Part shown: piece by piece, positions 11,266 through 22,700 of the stretch
Numbering within the stretch: the stretch's first letter is position 1
Layout of the letters: the number at the start of each line of letters is the position of its first letter
Origin: Gracilariopsis chorda
Lineage: Eukaryota > Rhodophyta > Florideophyceae > Gracilariales > Gracilariaceae
Reading direction: 5' to 3'
Assembly (NCBI GenBank): GCA_003194525.1
Contig: NBIV01000167.1
Location: 1 to 64,000 of the forward strand
DNA: 64,000 nt
The notes under the pieces: model-generated
The model's database searches: none
Seen by the model: only the letters and a program-made list of their open reading frames with translations
What the model was told of the DNA's origin: nothing
Translations under genes and position numbers: made by a program

Positions 11266-13309
11266 TGAATACCTGTGGGTTATCTCCCAAGTCGAAGAGC
11301 GATATGGCGTCGTTGATTTAAACGAATCAGCGATAGACATCAAGTGGTACAGTTACAATTCTACTAGATATTTGAAGCTCAGCCTAACCTGTTCTGGACA
11401 TGATAGCGCAATCCAACCCGCTTTTTTTATCAATCTGCACAGTCCATTTACTGATAGACACCCCTTTAGACGTAGCCCAATGCAGAACCTCAGTATGCCG
11501 CCAAGCATCATAACCATGGCGTTTGCTGCTCAGATAAGGTCGAAAAGCACACGAATATGCGCCGTCTGTTAGAAATTATTTCTATTCCACATATCAGAAC
11601 AAATGGCAGCTGATCTTAGTTCACGTCGGTCCTACATGGCAGCGATTGTTGAGATTGACTTCGATGTGACACTTTCTTAAAGATTTTTCTAAAAAAAGGG
11701 TTGCACCTTCGCAGCAGGTTGTCCTCGCCAACTATCTCTTCATCCACTGATCTTGCCTTTTCCATGCTACATCGTCGGTTCCGTCCGATCTGCATTTCAT
11801 ACACTTACATACTATAGATTATTTTTGTCGGATCTGTGTCTATCATACTCCTCTCAGCTCTTCTACTAGTTCGTTTGGTGCCGGCCACAGAACAACTCTC
11901 TAATATCGTGAGGCAGTTCCGAGATTTTCTGTTCATAACTTCATCAGCGACTATCGCACAACAATTGACACCGAAATTGGTAAGTACAAAAAGACATCTC
12001 CTGTCGTTGCGACTGGCATTCATTCATTATCTTTATACAAGAGACAGCTAGAATCTTCGAAGACCCAAACTAAACATTTCTAAGCAAACGTGTCGCTTCC
12101 TTGTATGAATTGAGGTAATTAAACAAAAAAAGAACAGCTTTGTCTTATTATTGCAGCCTTCCTTGAGACCAAAATTTGACCAGTTAACGGTTTACTTTGG
12201 GCCCCTGAGTCAAAGATGGACTCGTCCCCAAGACATATATCCAGAAAAGCCGGCAGATAGTAGTGCTTGCACATTTCCAACGGTGGCATTCTGCTCAGAG
12301 GTTTGAGAATATCCAGCATATTGAACGAGATAGCATAAGCGGTCATAGTATGACAGGACCTGCAAAGAATTTCTACACCAGTTGACAACTCTTGCACGAA
12401 TCTTCGCATACTGAGCTGGGAATTCCAGAGTCTGGAAAGGCTTCATTCTCACCCTCTTTTAAGATATTGCCAGAAACGTGATGCGATTTCAATTTGGTGG
12501 ATCAGCTGAGTATATTTCTGGGATAAAGACCGCACTGACTGCCTACACTTTAAAGATGAGATAGGCATGTAATTAGATATGTGGGTACGAGCACCGCTAC
12601 AAAACCGTTTTCGGTCATACACTAGAAAGGGTACTGCTAAACAGAGTGGTAGCGCGTAGGCCACCTACACCGCTACATAAGCGTAGTTGCGGGAGGCATT
12701 GCAGCACCCGATTTTTCGTCGAAGATTCAACCATTCTCATTGAAACTTGTTATTTGACAACCTCGCGTTTCCGAGCAAGAACAAAACCTCATTGATATTT
12801 GTGTTGTTTCATTTCACACGGTGGTGGGCCACCGCCAGAACATTCAAAGTTTGAAGCTTTCGGGTGAGCACTGCTGACAACCACTAATCAAAAAGCATAC
12901 CCATGGGTAGTACCCACATATGTCGAAGGGCAGCCTCGAGGGGGTCGCGAAAGAATTTTTGTGGTCAAGGAGCACGACCCTTGCGACGATGGCGTATTTA
13001 GAGCGCCCATCTTCCAAAACTACAGGTAGATAACGTCATCGTCCCGATCTCGTAATTGAATTTAACTGGTTTTAACACAATTCGTTTGTATACAATGGTA
13101 GGCATAAGAGGAAGCCAGTGGGCGAAGAACACTTGTGCGTGAGCGCTTCAAGTAGTTGTAAAGATGCGCACATTACAATGCTCTTTGAAGGAAGTAATAG
13201 ATCAGCGCATGTGTGAGCGATAGCACTAGTAATGACGACAGCTGGCTGATGCGTACCATAGTAGACATGAGCGAAGCAAAACCTGGAAGGCTGTAAACCA
13301 ACGGCTTTC
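11266..13309. other. No recognisable gene
   Basis: Two kilobases without a supported feature. Short minus-strand frames at 12119-12664 sit in a row, with one stop between 12449 and 12452, and could be one old coding region. I recognise no motif in them. A plus-strand frame at 11836-12051 begins with a hydrophobic stretch (MSIILLSALLLVRLV) but is only 71 residues. Confidence 0.4.
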
Positions 13310-13600
13310 GATGGGCGAGGTCTTTTAGCAAATTATATGATGTGTAATGTGAACGGTAGAGACGATGAGTGCAACAGTGTTTAATTGGAGTGGCGCAACT
13401 GCTCGCGCTTGGACTTCTAATTGGGCTTAGAACTGTGTTGGGATTTCTAATCGGTCTCAAAATAGGAGTAATGTCGGCGGGGAGAACGATAGAGAGAAGG
13501 GCACAGTGAGGAAAGACCATCGACCAGTCAGAGAATAAACCTTCTTCATCTTGTCAGGTGACTCACATTCTTTGTTGGGCTGGTAAGCATCGCTGCAATA
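13310..13600 (+). repeat. LTR-like dispersed repeat, copy 1
   Basis: Shares 'GGCGCAACTG.T.GCGCTTGGACTT' with 20988-21015. It shares 'CAACCAGTCAG.GAATAAAC' and 'TCCTGTC..GTGACTCACATTC' type sequence with 25500-25575. The AATAAA and the arrangement suggest solo LTRs of a decayed retrotransposon, but I could not define both ends. Confidence 0.5.
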
Positions 13601-13669
13601 AAAGCTCCAAACCCCTCTGTGTGGATCAATCTCAAGCCGAATAAACCCGAATATTTCAGTGGAGACTGC

Positions 13670-14345
13670 GACTTTGTTCTTGTCAATACTTGTTTATACA
13701 AAGTGAAACTGTCGCTCAACAAAGAGCTGTGTGTGTTGTGTCACGCAACGAAACACAACCACGTAGGACTGTTGTCAACTACGAGGCAAGTATGGAATAT
13801 GTTACCTGGGTACCTTTTACTAACATGAAGGGGAAGGAAAGGTAAGGCTTCCTTAAGTAGCTACCGAAAGTCTGACGACCATTCGGTAGGGGCCTACTGA
13901 CAGATACAATTGGAGTGGTCACTCGCCGTGACCGTTACATCACCAGAAACAGTACTTTGTTTTGATTTTAGTGGCAAATGCAAATATTGTGCTTCCGGAT
14001 GCTATTCGCATACCCTTTCTTAAAACACTTGTAACTGGTGTAGGCGCAATTTGGTGATATACGGTTTTGAAGATTAAGGAAGTCACAAATTGATGAAGTA
14101 ACGGTCAGGGCGAGTGACCACTCCAATTGTATCTGTCAGTAGGACCCTACCGATTGGTTGTCAGACTTTCGGTAGCTACTGAACGAAGCCTTACCTTTCC
14201 TTCCTCTTCATGTTAGTCAAAGATAACGACGCAACATAAACCATACTTGCCTCGTAGTTGACAACAGTCCTACGCGGTTGTGGCTCGTTGCGGGACACAA
14301 CACATAGCTCTTTGCGGAGCGACACAAAGTCATGTAATAGTTCTG
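13670..14345. repeat. Long imperfect palindrome (~265-bp arms, ~160-bp centre)
   Basis: The left arm runs from about 13670 to 13936 and the right arm from about 14098 to 14345. Both arms contain GGAGTGGTCACTCGCC near the centre side. Further out both hold a 'TAGCTACCGAAAGTCTGAC' block and a 'GGACTGTTGTCAACTACGAG' block in inverted order. The innermost ends (TGACCGTTAC against GTAACGGTCA) look like terminal repeats of a small insertion forming the centre. It is probably a foldback element or an inverted duplication around a MITE. Confidence 0.7.
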
Positions 14346-14593
14346 TTGCGGCTTGCAGACGTGAGTTGGTACCAGAAGAGCATGAATAACGAATCCGAGA
14401 CCTGGTTCGGGCATGAAACTAGACAAGAACGGTTGTAAGATATCTTTTGAGTTTCCGGAACATTGTTCTCAAAATTTCGGATAAGAGCGCTAGTGAGAAG
14501 TGAGATAAGTTCTTAAGTGGCCTCAAGTGTAAATCAAAATTTTACGTTCGTAACTCTAGTAGCGTGGGGTTCGACGAAGCTACATAAACTGCC

Positions 14594-15960
14594 ATGTGTG
14601 TCGATTCAGCTTTTGAAGGGGTCGCAATGGAACAAAAGTCTTCTGGATCAAACTCGGATCCTTTTTCGGCAGTTAGTGTCCCGTTAGGGCCCATGAAAGT
14701 TGACAATACGGAATCCCACCGCACGGAGCGCTTCGAACAGCGCTTGGTTGACATTCGGAGCAACGTTTGTGTCAAATGCCACAAGGCTGTTTATCGTCCG
14801 TGGATGCATCTTACGGAGTCCTAACGCAATACAACAGTTGCAAATGTCGAGTCTGCGTTGGCTGAAGAAGAAGATGCTCGAAGTTGTAGTTCTGATAGTT
14901 CGGAAAACCAAGGCGTCTTTTCGAAAATAAAAGGAGCACGTCGACACAACTTCTGTCTAATACGTGTCGTCCAACCTTGAAGAGCAGAGTTCGCAAATTG
15001 TTCGTTGTTTGCCTTTGATGGTGCTGTCCGGGACTTTCAATGACATTCCCATCCGAAGTCTCAGGGATGATGGGATCTAGTTCTAATGTGATTTCGAGGA
15101 AACTTGCCGAAGGTTATATAGATGAGTTTGAGTTCCTTATGATCCTTATGGACGTCATTCACTTCCAAGCAGACTGGCAGGATACTGCTACAGAAATGGT
15201 CGTCAATAGTACGCTTCGTAATGGGAACCACTTCTACACGGGTGAGCGGATTGTGGCTGATGAACGCTACGATATACTGATGGGTATCCCGTGGCATACC
15301 GGCTGTAACCCACATACTGATTACCTGCCACACAAGGTCGTCGTTGAACGCACGGCACTGGCTGATCAGTCTGTGACTCGTCTGGAAGCTCGCCCAGTGC
15401 ACTTCATTGGTCTGAAGCAGTTTCCTCGCGCCCTGAGGCGCCCAAAGTCTGGTATGCAGTTCTTACGGGTGGCTGAGGTGAGCAGATGTCATACCACCTC
15501 ACAGACTGGATCCCAAGGCCCAACCTATGTATTCTGATGATGCAGAGCTACGTCCCATACTCCGTGAGTATGGGGATTTTTTTCAGGCTGAGTTCCCTCC
15601 AGGCCTTCTTCCTTCGCGCGAAGTTGATCATGCTATCAAATTGGTGCCCGCCCCATACCGTGCCGCTTATCAACTGTCTTTTGCTGAACTGGCGGCTGCT
15701 CGCGACTATGTTGACTAGCGTTTCCAGTCCGGTATGATTCGCCCCAATCGTTTTTCGTATGAGGCACCTCCTTTGTTGTTGAGGGACCCAGGTCGAGAAT
15801 TGCGTGGTCTTGTGGATTGCCGCACCCTCAAACGTATCGCTAAGCTTACGAACGCTTCGCCGCCACATTGTGATGAAATGTTCGGCCACCTTGGCCAAGC
15901 TCACTTTTTCTCTCAGCTTGTTGGTCGGATACGATACGCGGTTGTAGTCTGTCTGAATAG
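14594..15960 (+). pseudogene. Second-lineage Gypsy: gag end, protease and start of reverse transcriptase
   Basis: A CVKCHKAVYRPWMH zinc-knuckle-like end of Gag lies at 14773-14815. A protease segment follows: LRDDGSSSNVISRKLAE near 15058-15110 and RYDILMGIPWHTGCN at 15268-15312. The start of RT comes next, frame-shifted: ELRPILREYGDFFQ at 15545-15586, PSREVDHAIKLVPAP at 15614-15658 and LRGLVDCRTLKRIAKLTNAS at 15802-15861. The last part, HFFSQL then VGYDTR near 15903-15946, is where homology stops. Several frame changes make it dead. The continuation is at 18966. Confidence 0.8.
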
Positions 15961-16255
15961 CGCGGTATGCAAAAGAAAACAGGCACAAAAGGCTCAGAGG
16001 TCTCTCTGAGTTCTGCCCCCTTCCTTCGCAGTCCTGCCTCCGAAGGCAGGCTTATTTATTCTCTAGTTATATTGCGCGCAGCCTTCTTCTAGAAGGCACC
16101 TACGACTGCATAGATTGCGTGTGCACTGCGTGGGCTACCACTCGATTCAAACTGCTTCAGTTTGAATTTTGGTGCTTCTTCCGGAAACAACTGTTCCCGC
16201 CTTGGCAAATCGCTGCAATAGTTAACAGTTCCCCATAATCAAACGACTTGTTTGA

Positions 16256-16827
16256 TTAGTGTAGTATAATGTTTCGAGCAATTTTTTGCTGACGTTGGGT
16301 TCCCACCATTTGGAGGTCTTCTAGATATTCTTTCAGTAATACAGGTACATCTTGCTTGAGTGATTCGATAGGTACCCAGTCTGTTTCATCGTCAGTAAAA
16401 CCTTCCCACTTTACAAGCAGTTGTGGAACGCCAGCGTCACAGACAATGTCCTTGAATTCCTCGATAGTCAGTAACTCGTTTGCTTGATACGCAAGACATT
16501 CGTTGACTTCTTGAGTAACCAAAAAATTATTGTTGCTGTAAAACTTCAAAGAGCGTCCATCAACCCACTCTTTCTTCCCTGACAACAATTCTACGACTTA
16601 GAGACGTTGTTGTCTCTGCAGAGTGTAACTCTAAAATAACCATGCCATTTCAGATTGAGTTTTGAAACAGCATGCTCCTCCAAGACACCTTGAATTACTA
16701 AATCTCTCTTTGAGAAATTGATGCTTTTGACTCCTGTTTTGTGATTGTGGGAGTTTACTGCAGCCTTTTTGCCCTTATCTGCGCGGCTAGTGTGGTGCAA
16801 TGCCCCGAGGCGGGAGCTGTCACACAA
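16256..16827 (-). pseudogene. Third-lineage Gypsy pol C-terminus with chromodomain
   Basis: The frames at 16591-16827 (NSHNHKTGVKSINFSKRDLV) and 16256-16588 (LLTIEEFKDIVCDAG then LLVKWEGFTDDETDWVPIES) align with 33293-33844 without large gaps. The chromodomain pattern LLVKW-GF--DETDWV is clear. In the family it tethers integrase to chromatin. A stop and frame change near 16589 break the frame. Confidence 0.8.
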
Positions 16828-17200
16828 GAGTATTCGTCGTCCTTCTCTATAGTGTAGCGCAGCGATAAAACCCCTGTGATGAGCGCAAACAGACGGGTGT
16901 AAAGCCCAGAATCACCGTCACGACGGACGTACAGGTTTAAGAACAAAGAAGCCCAAGAAGTCGGAAGCGGGGAAATGTCGCGACAAAAGACTGTTGGGCG
17001 ACACGCAAGGGTGGCACGGTATGCACACGAGTGTGCCGGTGGTGTAAGAGGCAACCCTAATCACCAGTACTCACCTTATAGTTACACCTGTATACGGGGG
17101 AAGGCAGCAATAGCCGCGGTAAAACGGCGCACAGAAAACAACATAATAGTGGTAAGAATGTGCTGAAAACTCTACAAGGTGGGTAACTAGGGCTGCACTA
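16791..17200 (-). repeat. LTR fragment of the A/B/C Gypsy superfamily
   Basis: Begins TGTGGTGCAATGCC exactly as the A, B and C LTRs, immediately followed by the same small inverted repeat in a third sequence version (CCCG-agg-CGGG, 16804-16814). A GGGCTGCACTA end at about 17190-17200 resembles the B end GGGCGTGCACTACA. The sequence after it (CATCTCTCCGGACGGAGG) resembles the PPT region next to A and B. About 410 bp long, so diverged or internally deleted. Confidence 0.6.
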
Positions 17201-17241
17201 GGTGTCATCTCTCCGGACGGAGGTAAACACTCACCAGGCGT

Positions 17242-17245
17242 CTAG
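17242..17245. repeat. CTAG target site copy, left of MITE
   Basis: CTAG immediately precedes the MITE terminus TGTCTATC. It is matched by CTAG at 17611-17614. Confidence 0.65.
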
Positions 17246-17610
17246 TGTCTATCCGCCCGGATGTAATGTTGCTAAATGGTTATTTTTTGAAGGCTTTGAA
17301 CCTTTCATAAACGCGTCAGAAACGTTTTAGAATCAAAAGTACGTTTTTGATATCAAAAAAGGCTGTTTTCTGAAGCTCTGTAGTAAATTAGTCATATTTT
17401 ACGAACACATCTCTATCAAACCATCTGCTTGTCTTATGCTTCTGCTCCTCACCGAGCATAAACAACAGAGGCTTAAAATGTTTGCTATACAAAAACAGGT
17501 TGCATAACTTCTACGGACTACAAAAGACAAAAAAATCCGATCAAAATAACTAAAATTGAACGTAAAGTTGATTGGTTTGACCTCATATGAGGTCAGCGGT
17601 CCGATAGACA
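17246..17610. mobile_element. 365-bp MITE related to the piggyBac-like element
   Basis: Termini TGTCTATC (17246) and GATAGACA (17610) are the same as those of the element at 22477-25322. The palindrome GACCTCATATGAGGTC (17579-17594) sits just inside the right end, as in that element. Both sides carry CTAG. It has no coding capacity and would depend on a transposase such as that at 22701. It is inserted into Gypsy-derived sequence. Confidence 0.75.
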
Positions 17611-17614
17611 CTAG
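17611..17614. repeat. CTAG target site copy, right of MITE
   Basis: Directly follows GATAGACA and matches 17242-17245. Confidence 0.65.
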
Positions 17615-18199
17615 ATTCAGAGCCCGGCACTCGCTTTTTGCGTTTAATTCCACCCGGGCAATCGAAGCTCAGACGCATTAGCGGTGGTGGTCGGCAACCT
17701 GACAATACGGTGAAATTAACTAATAATATCCTTAAGAGGGCGTGTCATACCACAAATGTGTAGCACATGCCAAAAAGGCTGTGCACTACACCTGCAACCC
17801 AAATTGGTGCCCTTTCAACGGAAACTGAATACCGATACATTACTCATACTTCACAGTCGAGAGGTAAGCATCTCCAAAGCGGAACATGAAACCAAGTAGT
17901 GCTGATACCCCTGAAAGCGTTGCACTTCAGCTAGCACATTCTCTGTGGAGCTACTAAAGCGATTCGTACAACTTCTCGGTATCAATTAGAGCTGTTTCTT
18001 TCGCTTTTAGACTTGTTTTCAAACAGTCGGTCCAAAAGTTCCAGCCGTTTTTTGTTCGAGGTGAATCGACACTTGCTCATGAGGTGGATGCCATCGCATT
18101 TCCCGGTGTTGAGGCACGGCTTATTCCATTTTTTTGGGCTTCCTTCTATTTCGTGTCGACGGAGTTTACCTTTTTTCCGAAACGTTAGTTGCCGGAGCG

Positions 18200-18890
18200 G
18201 TTAGTCTTCTAGACCTTTCCTTAGGGTTCTTGCCCAGTCCCATTCTGGGTGTTCCTCTGATGGCTCGGTCTGTGATTTTATTTCAGCATTGAAATAGCTA
18301 ACGGAAGGGCATGGATGTGGTTCAGGAATGTTGAAAGTGTGTTTACAAAGAACTTTAAGTTTCCTTTCTGCTCTGTAGTTCACATGCCCATCTGGTCTCT
18401 AACCAGTTCCTTCCGTTCGGGCGGTTCTACTTTGCTCACAAGCTTTGTGACTAGCTCCTTGCATCTGTCGCTCTCTATGATTACCTCAGCTGCCCTAAGC
18501 TCATCTAGTGCGGTTGTAATGTCGAGCACAAACGGTTCGGCGGTTCTGGCGGGTCTTTTGGGAAGATCTTACACCTTAATCTTCGAGTTGCCTCTTCCAC
18601 GCAATCATTGATATCTCGAGATTTGTGTGCAAGGCAAGAATCAAACCGGTTCTTCACAAAGTTCTCCGTTGCGTTTTCGGCCTTCGAAGCGCCCTGGATC
18701 CTGCGTAACATGCGAAGGCTGGGCAACAGCTTGACTTTGATGCATTTATGAATTGATGCGGCTTTGATTCTCGGGTTTGCCGGTCTGCTTGCATTGATGT
18801 CATTCACGCGCTCCACATTGGCTGAGTAGTTTGTCTAAAAACGAATCAGTTCCGGTTTTGTTGCTTTAGCCACGTTTGGGGCTTGGATAG
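18200..18890 (-). pseudogene. Third-lineage Gypsy gag fragment
   Basis: The minus-strand frame 18505-18816 (ERVNDINASRPANPRIKAAS, IHKCIKVKLLPSLRMLRRI) continues in another frame (LDITTALDELRAAEVIIESD), as expected for a decayed Gag. The style, with a conserved NDIN-SRPANPR opening, fits the Gag that accompanies integrases like that at 32564. Homology was judged by pattern only, so the family call is moderate. Confidence 0.5.
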
Positions 18891-18965
18891 GGTTAACCAA
18901 TCCATAAGTCTACATCTTCTTCTCGTAGCGTTCCGGTACGATTTGACGTCTAAAAGCGCTTTTTT

Positions 18966-20890
18966 GGTGGGATACGATACGCGGTTTAAGTACATTTCGC
19001 ATCCACATCGATGATTCGATTTTGGCAGTTAATGCCACCCTCACTTATTTCGATGCTGACCGTTTTGATCGCGTAATCGCATACACATCTGGCAAGCTTA
19101 CCTCTGCGGAGCAGAATTACACGGCCAATAAGCGTGAGCATTTAGCGCTCGTCTTTTCGTTGAAAAGATTTCGTTACTACCTTCAAGCATCCACTCTCGA
19201 CGCTTTCACGAATAATCAAGTTGTGGAAAGCTTTATGACGAAGGAATCATTAGATCGCCGTGACGTTCGCTGGCTGGATGTCTTGGATACTTTCAATATC
19301 CGAAAATTCAAGCTGATTTGCGGGACGCTGCATGTTCTTCGCTCATGATCCCGTATTCCCGATCGACCCGTACTACACCCAATTTAGTGTGTTACACCGT
19401 CATTTTTAGAGCTGGAAGAGATCTTATCTAGGTATAAGACGGACCAATTCTTTAGTCGGTTGTCGCAACGCTCGACGGTAAGTGGACACTGGATGCCAAG
19501 CATCGCAAGCGGCTTTAGCGTGTGTTGCATTCTCTCTAGAAGAATTATTAGCGCCTTCTGTATAAAGGGAAGCTCTGTGTCCCGTTGCATTTTCGTCGTG
19601 AAGTATTGGAAATGGTTCATGACTCCAACGTTAGTTTTCATTTCACATTCTCAAAGACCCTGGCGTGCTTGGCGGAATTTCATTGGAATCATAGGTCCAA
19701 AGAAGTCAAGCGCTACTGCGATGGGTCTTGTGTTAGTCAACAACAGGAAGACTTTGATGGACCGACTTTGACTTACCCTACTCCTATCCCGGTCCCGACG
19801 GGTCGGTAGGGTACGCCTACTACTGACCTCATTATCAAACGTCCGAGGAAAGACTGGGGACTTGATGTTACCTCTACTTGGGTTGACCGTTTGTCGAGAA
19901 GAGTACGTTTTATTGCCTGTGCAAGGAGACTAATAGAGCGCCGAAGGTTGCAAGGGCATTCTTTACTCGCATAGTTCAGCACCATGGCCTCTCTGACTCT
20001 GTCACCTCTGATAGTGACCGTCGTTTTATTTCTTCCTTTTGGCAGTCGTTAATGGACTTATGTGCAGTGAAGGCTCGCATGTCTTCTGCCCTCCGCCCTC
20101 AGACAAACAGAGCGTCCTAAGTCATGAACTGTATGGTATAAAACTATATACGCTGCCTTTGCGCATTCAAACAGACGGAATGGGATATACTGCTTCCTAG
20201 CGCATATTTGTCTCATAATTCATCTGTTTCAGACGATATTGGTTTATCTCCGGTTCAGTTGGACTTAGAGTAGAATCCAAAGGCGCCTTGGACACTCTGT
20301 TTCAATCCAAATTCCCACTCGAAGCTCTCTCCGAGTTTTGAGATCGTCTTCAGCCTGTGACAGATGACGCAATGTACGCGCATTAGCTCGCAAAGACTCG
20401 TCAGACCGCAGATGCCAGCGTCCATTTCAAGAATCCTACGTAAGAAGTTGGAGATCAAGCTTGGATGTCTCAAAAAGTTCTTTGGGAATCGTCTTCTGAC
20501 GCACAAGAGTACTGGAATCTGTTAGCCCGCAGGTTGAGACTGTTTTGAATTTTGCAGTTGGTTGGCAAGAACGAAGTAAAGTTAGAATTCCCGGCTAACA
20601 TAAGCACCCATGCGGTGGTTCATATCTTTCATACGAAACCACACGGTATGCAGTCTACGTATATTGCACAATTTACTCGTTATACGCCCTCTCCAGTTTC
20701 TGCGTCAACAGCAAGCAATCTGTACGACGAAGATCGCGTTCTTGCTCATCGTTAGAGAAGAAGAGGATATCAATCGCTCACGCTTTTGGAAAAATCCAAC
20801 ACGCACGACGCGCAATGGCAGCCCACGCGAGATTTAGTTGGTAAGGATGGTACGCTTACAAGAGGGTTTCCTAATTCGTACACAATTATC
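18966..20890 (+). pseudogene. Second-lineage Gypsy: RNase H, integrase, chromodomain
   Basis: It starts with GGATACGATACGCGG (VGYDTR), which is also the last recognisable RT piece at 15929. It then jumps to RNase H (YFDADRFDRVIAYTSGKLTS, 19050-19109; KREHLALVFSLKRFRYYLQA, 19131-19190). Integrase pieces follow: HDSNVSFHFTFSKTLACLAE at 19618-19677, TSDSDRRFISSFWQSLMDL near 20008-20064 and a 'SSALRPQT' end near 20087-20107. A decayed C-terminal chromodomain-like block (THDAQWQPTRDLVGKDGTLT) lies near 20798-20860. The RT core is missing and frames change often. Confidence 0.75.
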
Positions 20891-21329
20891 TTCTTTCATA
20901 TTTGCTTTGACGTTCTTAATAATGAGAGAGCACAATATATTGTATATATATTGGACACTGTACAGTGCAACGTTGTTAAATTAGAATGGCGCAACTGTAT
21001 GCGCTTGGACTTGTACACTCCGCGAAAGCTGAATAAAGCCACTGGCTTTTTCCTTCCTGTGACAATACGTGAAAGAAAGGGAGGCAGGGTAGCACACTGC
21101 GCTTATTTAAATCAGCGACGAGCGTAGTTGGGCAGCCTTGTAGAGCGGAAGACCTTGCAGGTCAACGTAAAAGGGTTAATAGCTTGAACAAGATCACAAA
21201 ACATAATTAAAATCCAAAACAACAAACATCTTTATTTGACTCAATACTTCGTCATTTCTCCCTTCTTTTCCCCCACTTTCATGCAACGCTCCTGGAAAAG
21301 CTTGTACAGAGTTTCCAAGTACTCATTGG
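20891..21329. other. Intergenic, part LTR-like
   Basis: 20985-21020 matches the LTR-like repeat at 13385-13425, so this may be the 3' LTR of the second-lineage Gypsy. The rest up to 21329 is probably the 3' flank of the Tc1/mariner remnant. Confidence 0.4.
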
Positions 21330-22238
21330 TCAACTCGTTCCCACAGCCACAACAACTTCCGAAAGCGTTCCAACATCCGCACACTGGCGCTCATTAGCGT
21401 ACACTCGACGTGCCAACAGTCTCCAGAAGATTTTTATAATATTCAGGTCGGAAGACTTAGCTGGCCAGAGAAGAACATCAACATTGTGGTCCTTTAACCA
21501 CTGCGTAGTATAATCAGACCGATATAAAGAAGCCCCATCTTTTTGAAAAGTAAAATATTCTCCAGATGTTTCGGCTGCAAACAGTAGCATTTCTTTCTCT
21601 AGTAATTTGAAGTACTTCTTAGAATTCATATTACCCTTGCAAAATACTAAATTACTCAAACCATAAAAGAAACATGCACTCCATAACATGACCAAATCTC
21701 TACCATTTGGCCTATTTGAAAAGACCACTTCTTTTTTACGAACATCATGCCAGTAGTATGGGAACCCATCCGGACCATCAAGGTTAAGCTTTTTCTCATG
21801 CGAGAAAATAGTTCTTTTCCACTGTTCCAGAGAAAAAGCCATTTTATATTGAGTAAAAACTGCTCGTTTTTTAGGACGCCCTGTCATCATTGGTACTTTG
21901 TTCATCTTTTTATAAATTCAATAGGAATTATCCTTCAAAATATGTTGAACTTTTCTGACAGATATTGATAGTGACAAAGCGTTACGGAGCTCTTTTGCAG
22001 ATAAAATTGTGTTTGAGGCAGCGCAACGTAATGCTATTTTGGAAGTAAGGGTCAATTTTTTGTTGTTAGATCCTTGAAACTGAGTATTTTACTTTTTAGG
22101 ATTCCTTAGAAATTTCTGCACAACATTACGAGAGTGATTGAAAGTCTGAGCTATTTCTATATACGAGAACAGCGAGTGGAAGCTGCAAGAATCATTCCTT
22201 TTTGTTTGTCAGACATGGGCTTACCGCGTCCCATCCTA
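21330..22238 (-). pseudogene. Tc1/mariner-type transposase, decayed
   Basis: The N-terminus (MGRGKPMSDKQKGMILAAS, 22238-22180) is the helix-turn-helix start of a Tc1-like transposase and soon breaks with stops. The 191-residue frame 21330-21905 holds the catalytic half. The first aspartate is replaced (IFSHEKKLNLDGPDG, where the family has SDE). The second is intact (FQKDGASLYRS). The third motif is ruined (SSDLNIIKIFW where the family has PDLNPIENLW). Catalytic loss and frame breaks mean it cannot transpose. Confidence 0.85.
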
Positions 22239-22472
22239 ACCGTTGTTGGGCTTGGGGAAATAAGGGAGATGCAGGCGAAACTGTTATGGGTTTTGAACTA
22301 CTGTGAAGTGTGCGCGCTTTTAAATGAGGTGGACTTAAGTTAAGTGGGGCTTAATTGAATTCCGCAGGTATGGATTGTTATTGGTTAACTGGAGGCATCC
22401 AACATGGTTGGAACGTAATCTGACTTGACAGATAGATTACGTTTGTCAGGTTTATCCGTCTGAATGGCCGTG

Positions 22473-22476
22473 CTAG
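22473..22476. repeat. CTAG target site copy, left of piggyBac-like element
   Basis: CTAG directly before TGTCTATC. It is matched by CTAG at 25323-25326. Confidence 0.65.
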
Positions 22477-22528
22477 TGTCTATCTGACCAGCGACCTCAT
22501 ATGAGGTCAAATGACCTCATATGAGGTC
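22477..22528. repeat. Left terminal inverted repeat with two copies of the 16-bp palindrome
   Basis: TGTCTATCTGACC followed by two tandem copies of GACCTCATATGAGGTC separated by AAAT. The tandem copies are probable transposase-binding subterminal repeats (inference). Confidence 0.75.
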
Positions 22529-22700
22529 AATCTTAATTACTCTAGAACTTTATCAAAACCTTAAAACTTTTCCAAAAACTTTTTCGCTTTGATCTTCTCA
22601 TCATGTCTTCTACGCCGGCAGCGCTTAACCATGTCCACAACACATCACCAACAGTCGTAGCTGTCACATCAAGCACTATCGTCAACAACATTCGTACACA

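Larger units (their letters stand above)
16200..18900 (-). mobile_element. Third-lineage Gypsy remnant inserted in the second-lineage element
   Basis: Two minus-strand pieces of the same lineage are present: gag at 18200-18890 and the chromodomain end of pol at 16256-16827. Protease, RT and integrase are missing between them. A PPT/LTR boundary (ATTATGGGGAACTGTT on the minus strand, near 16232) matches that of the plus-strand copy at 33860-33880. Later insertions inside it are a Gypsy LTR fragment (16791) and a MITE (17246). Confidence 0.65.

Noticed and set aside
18505..18816. Minus-strand 103-residue frame as a host gene
   Set aside because: Composition and neighbours fit a decayed Gag of the third Gypsy lineage.
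15929..18988. The shared 17-mer as a target site duplication of the inserted DNA
   Set aside because: It is homologous pol coding sequence in both places, and 17 bp is too long for an LTR-element duplication.
22528..22540. TTAA near the left end of the piggyBac-like element as the target
   Set aside because: It lies inside the inverted repeat region and has no partner at the right end. CTAG fits both ends and also the MITE.
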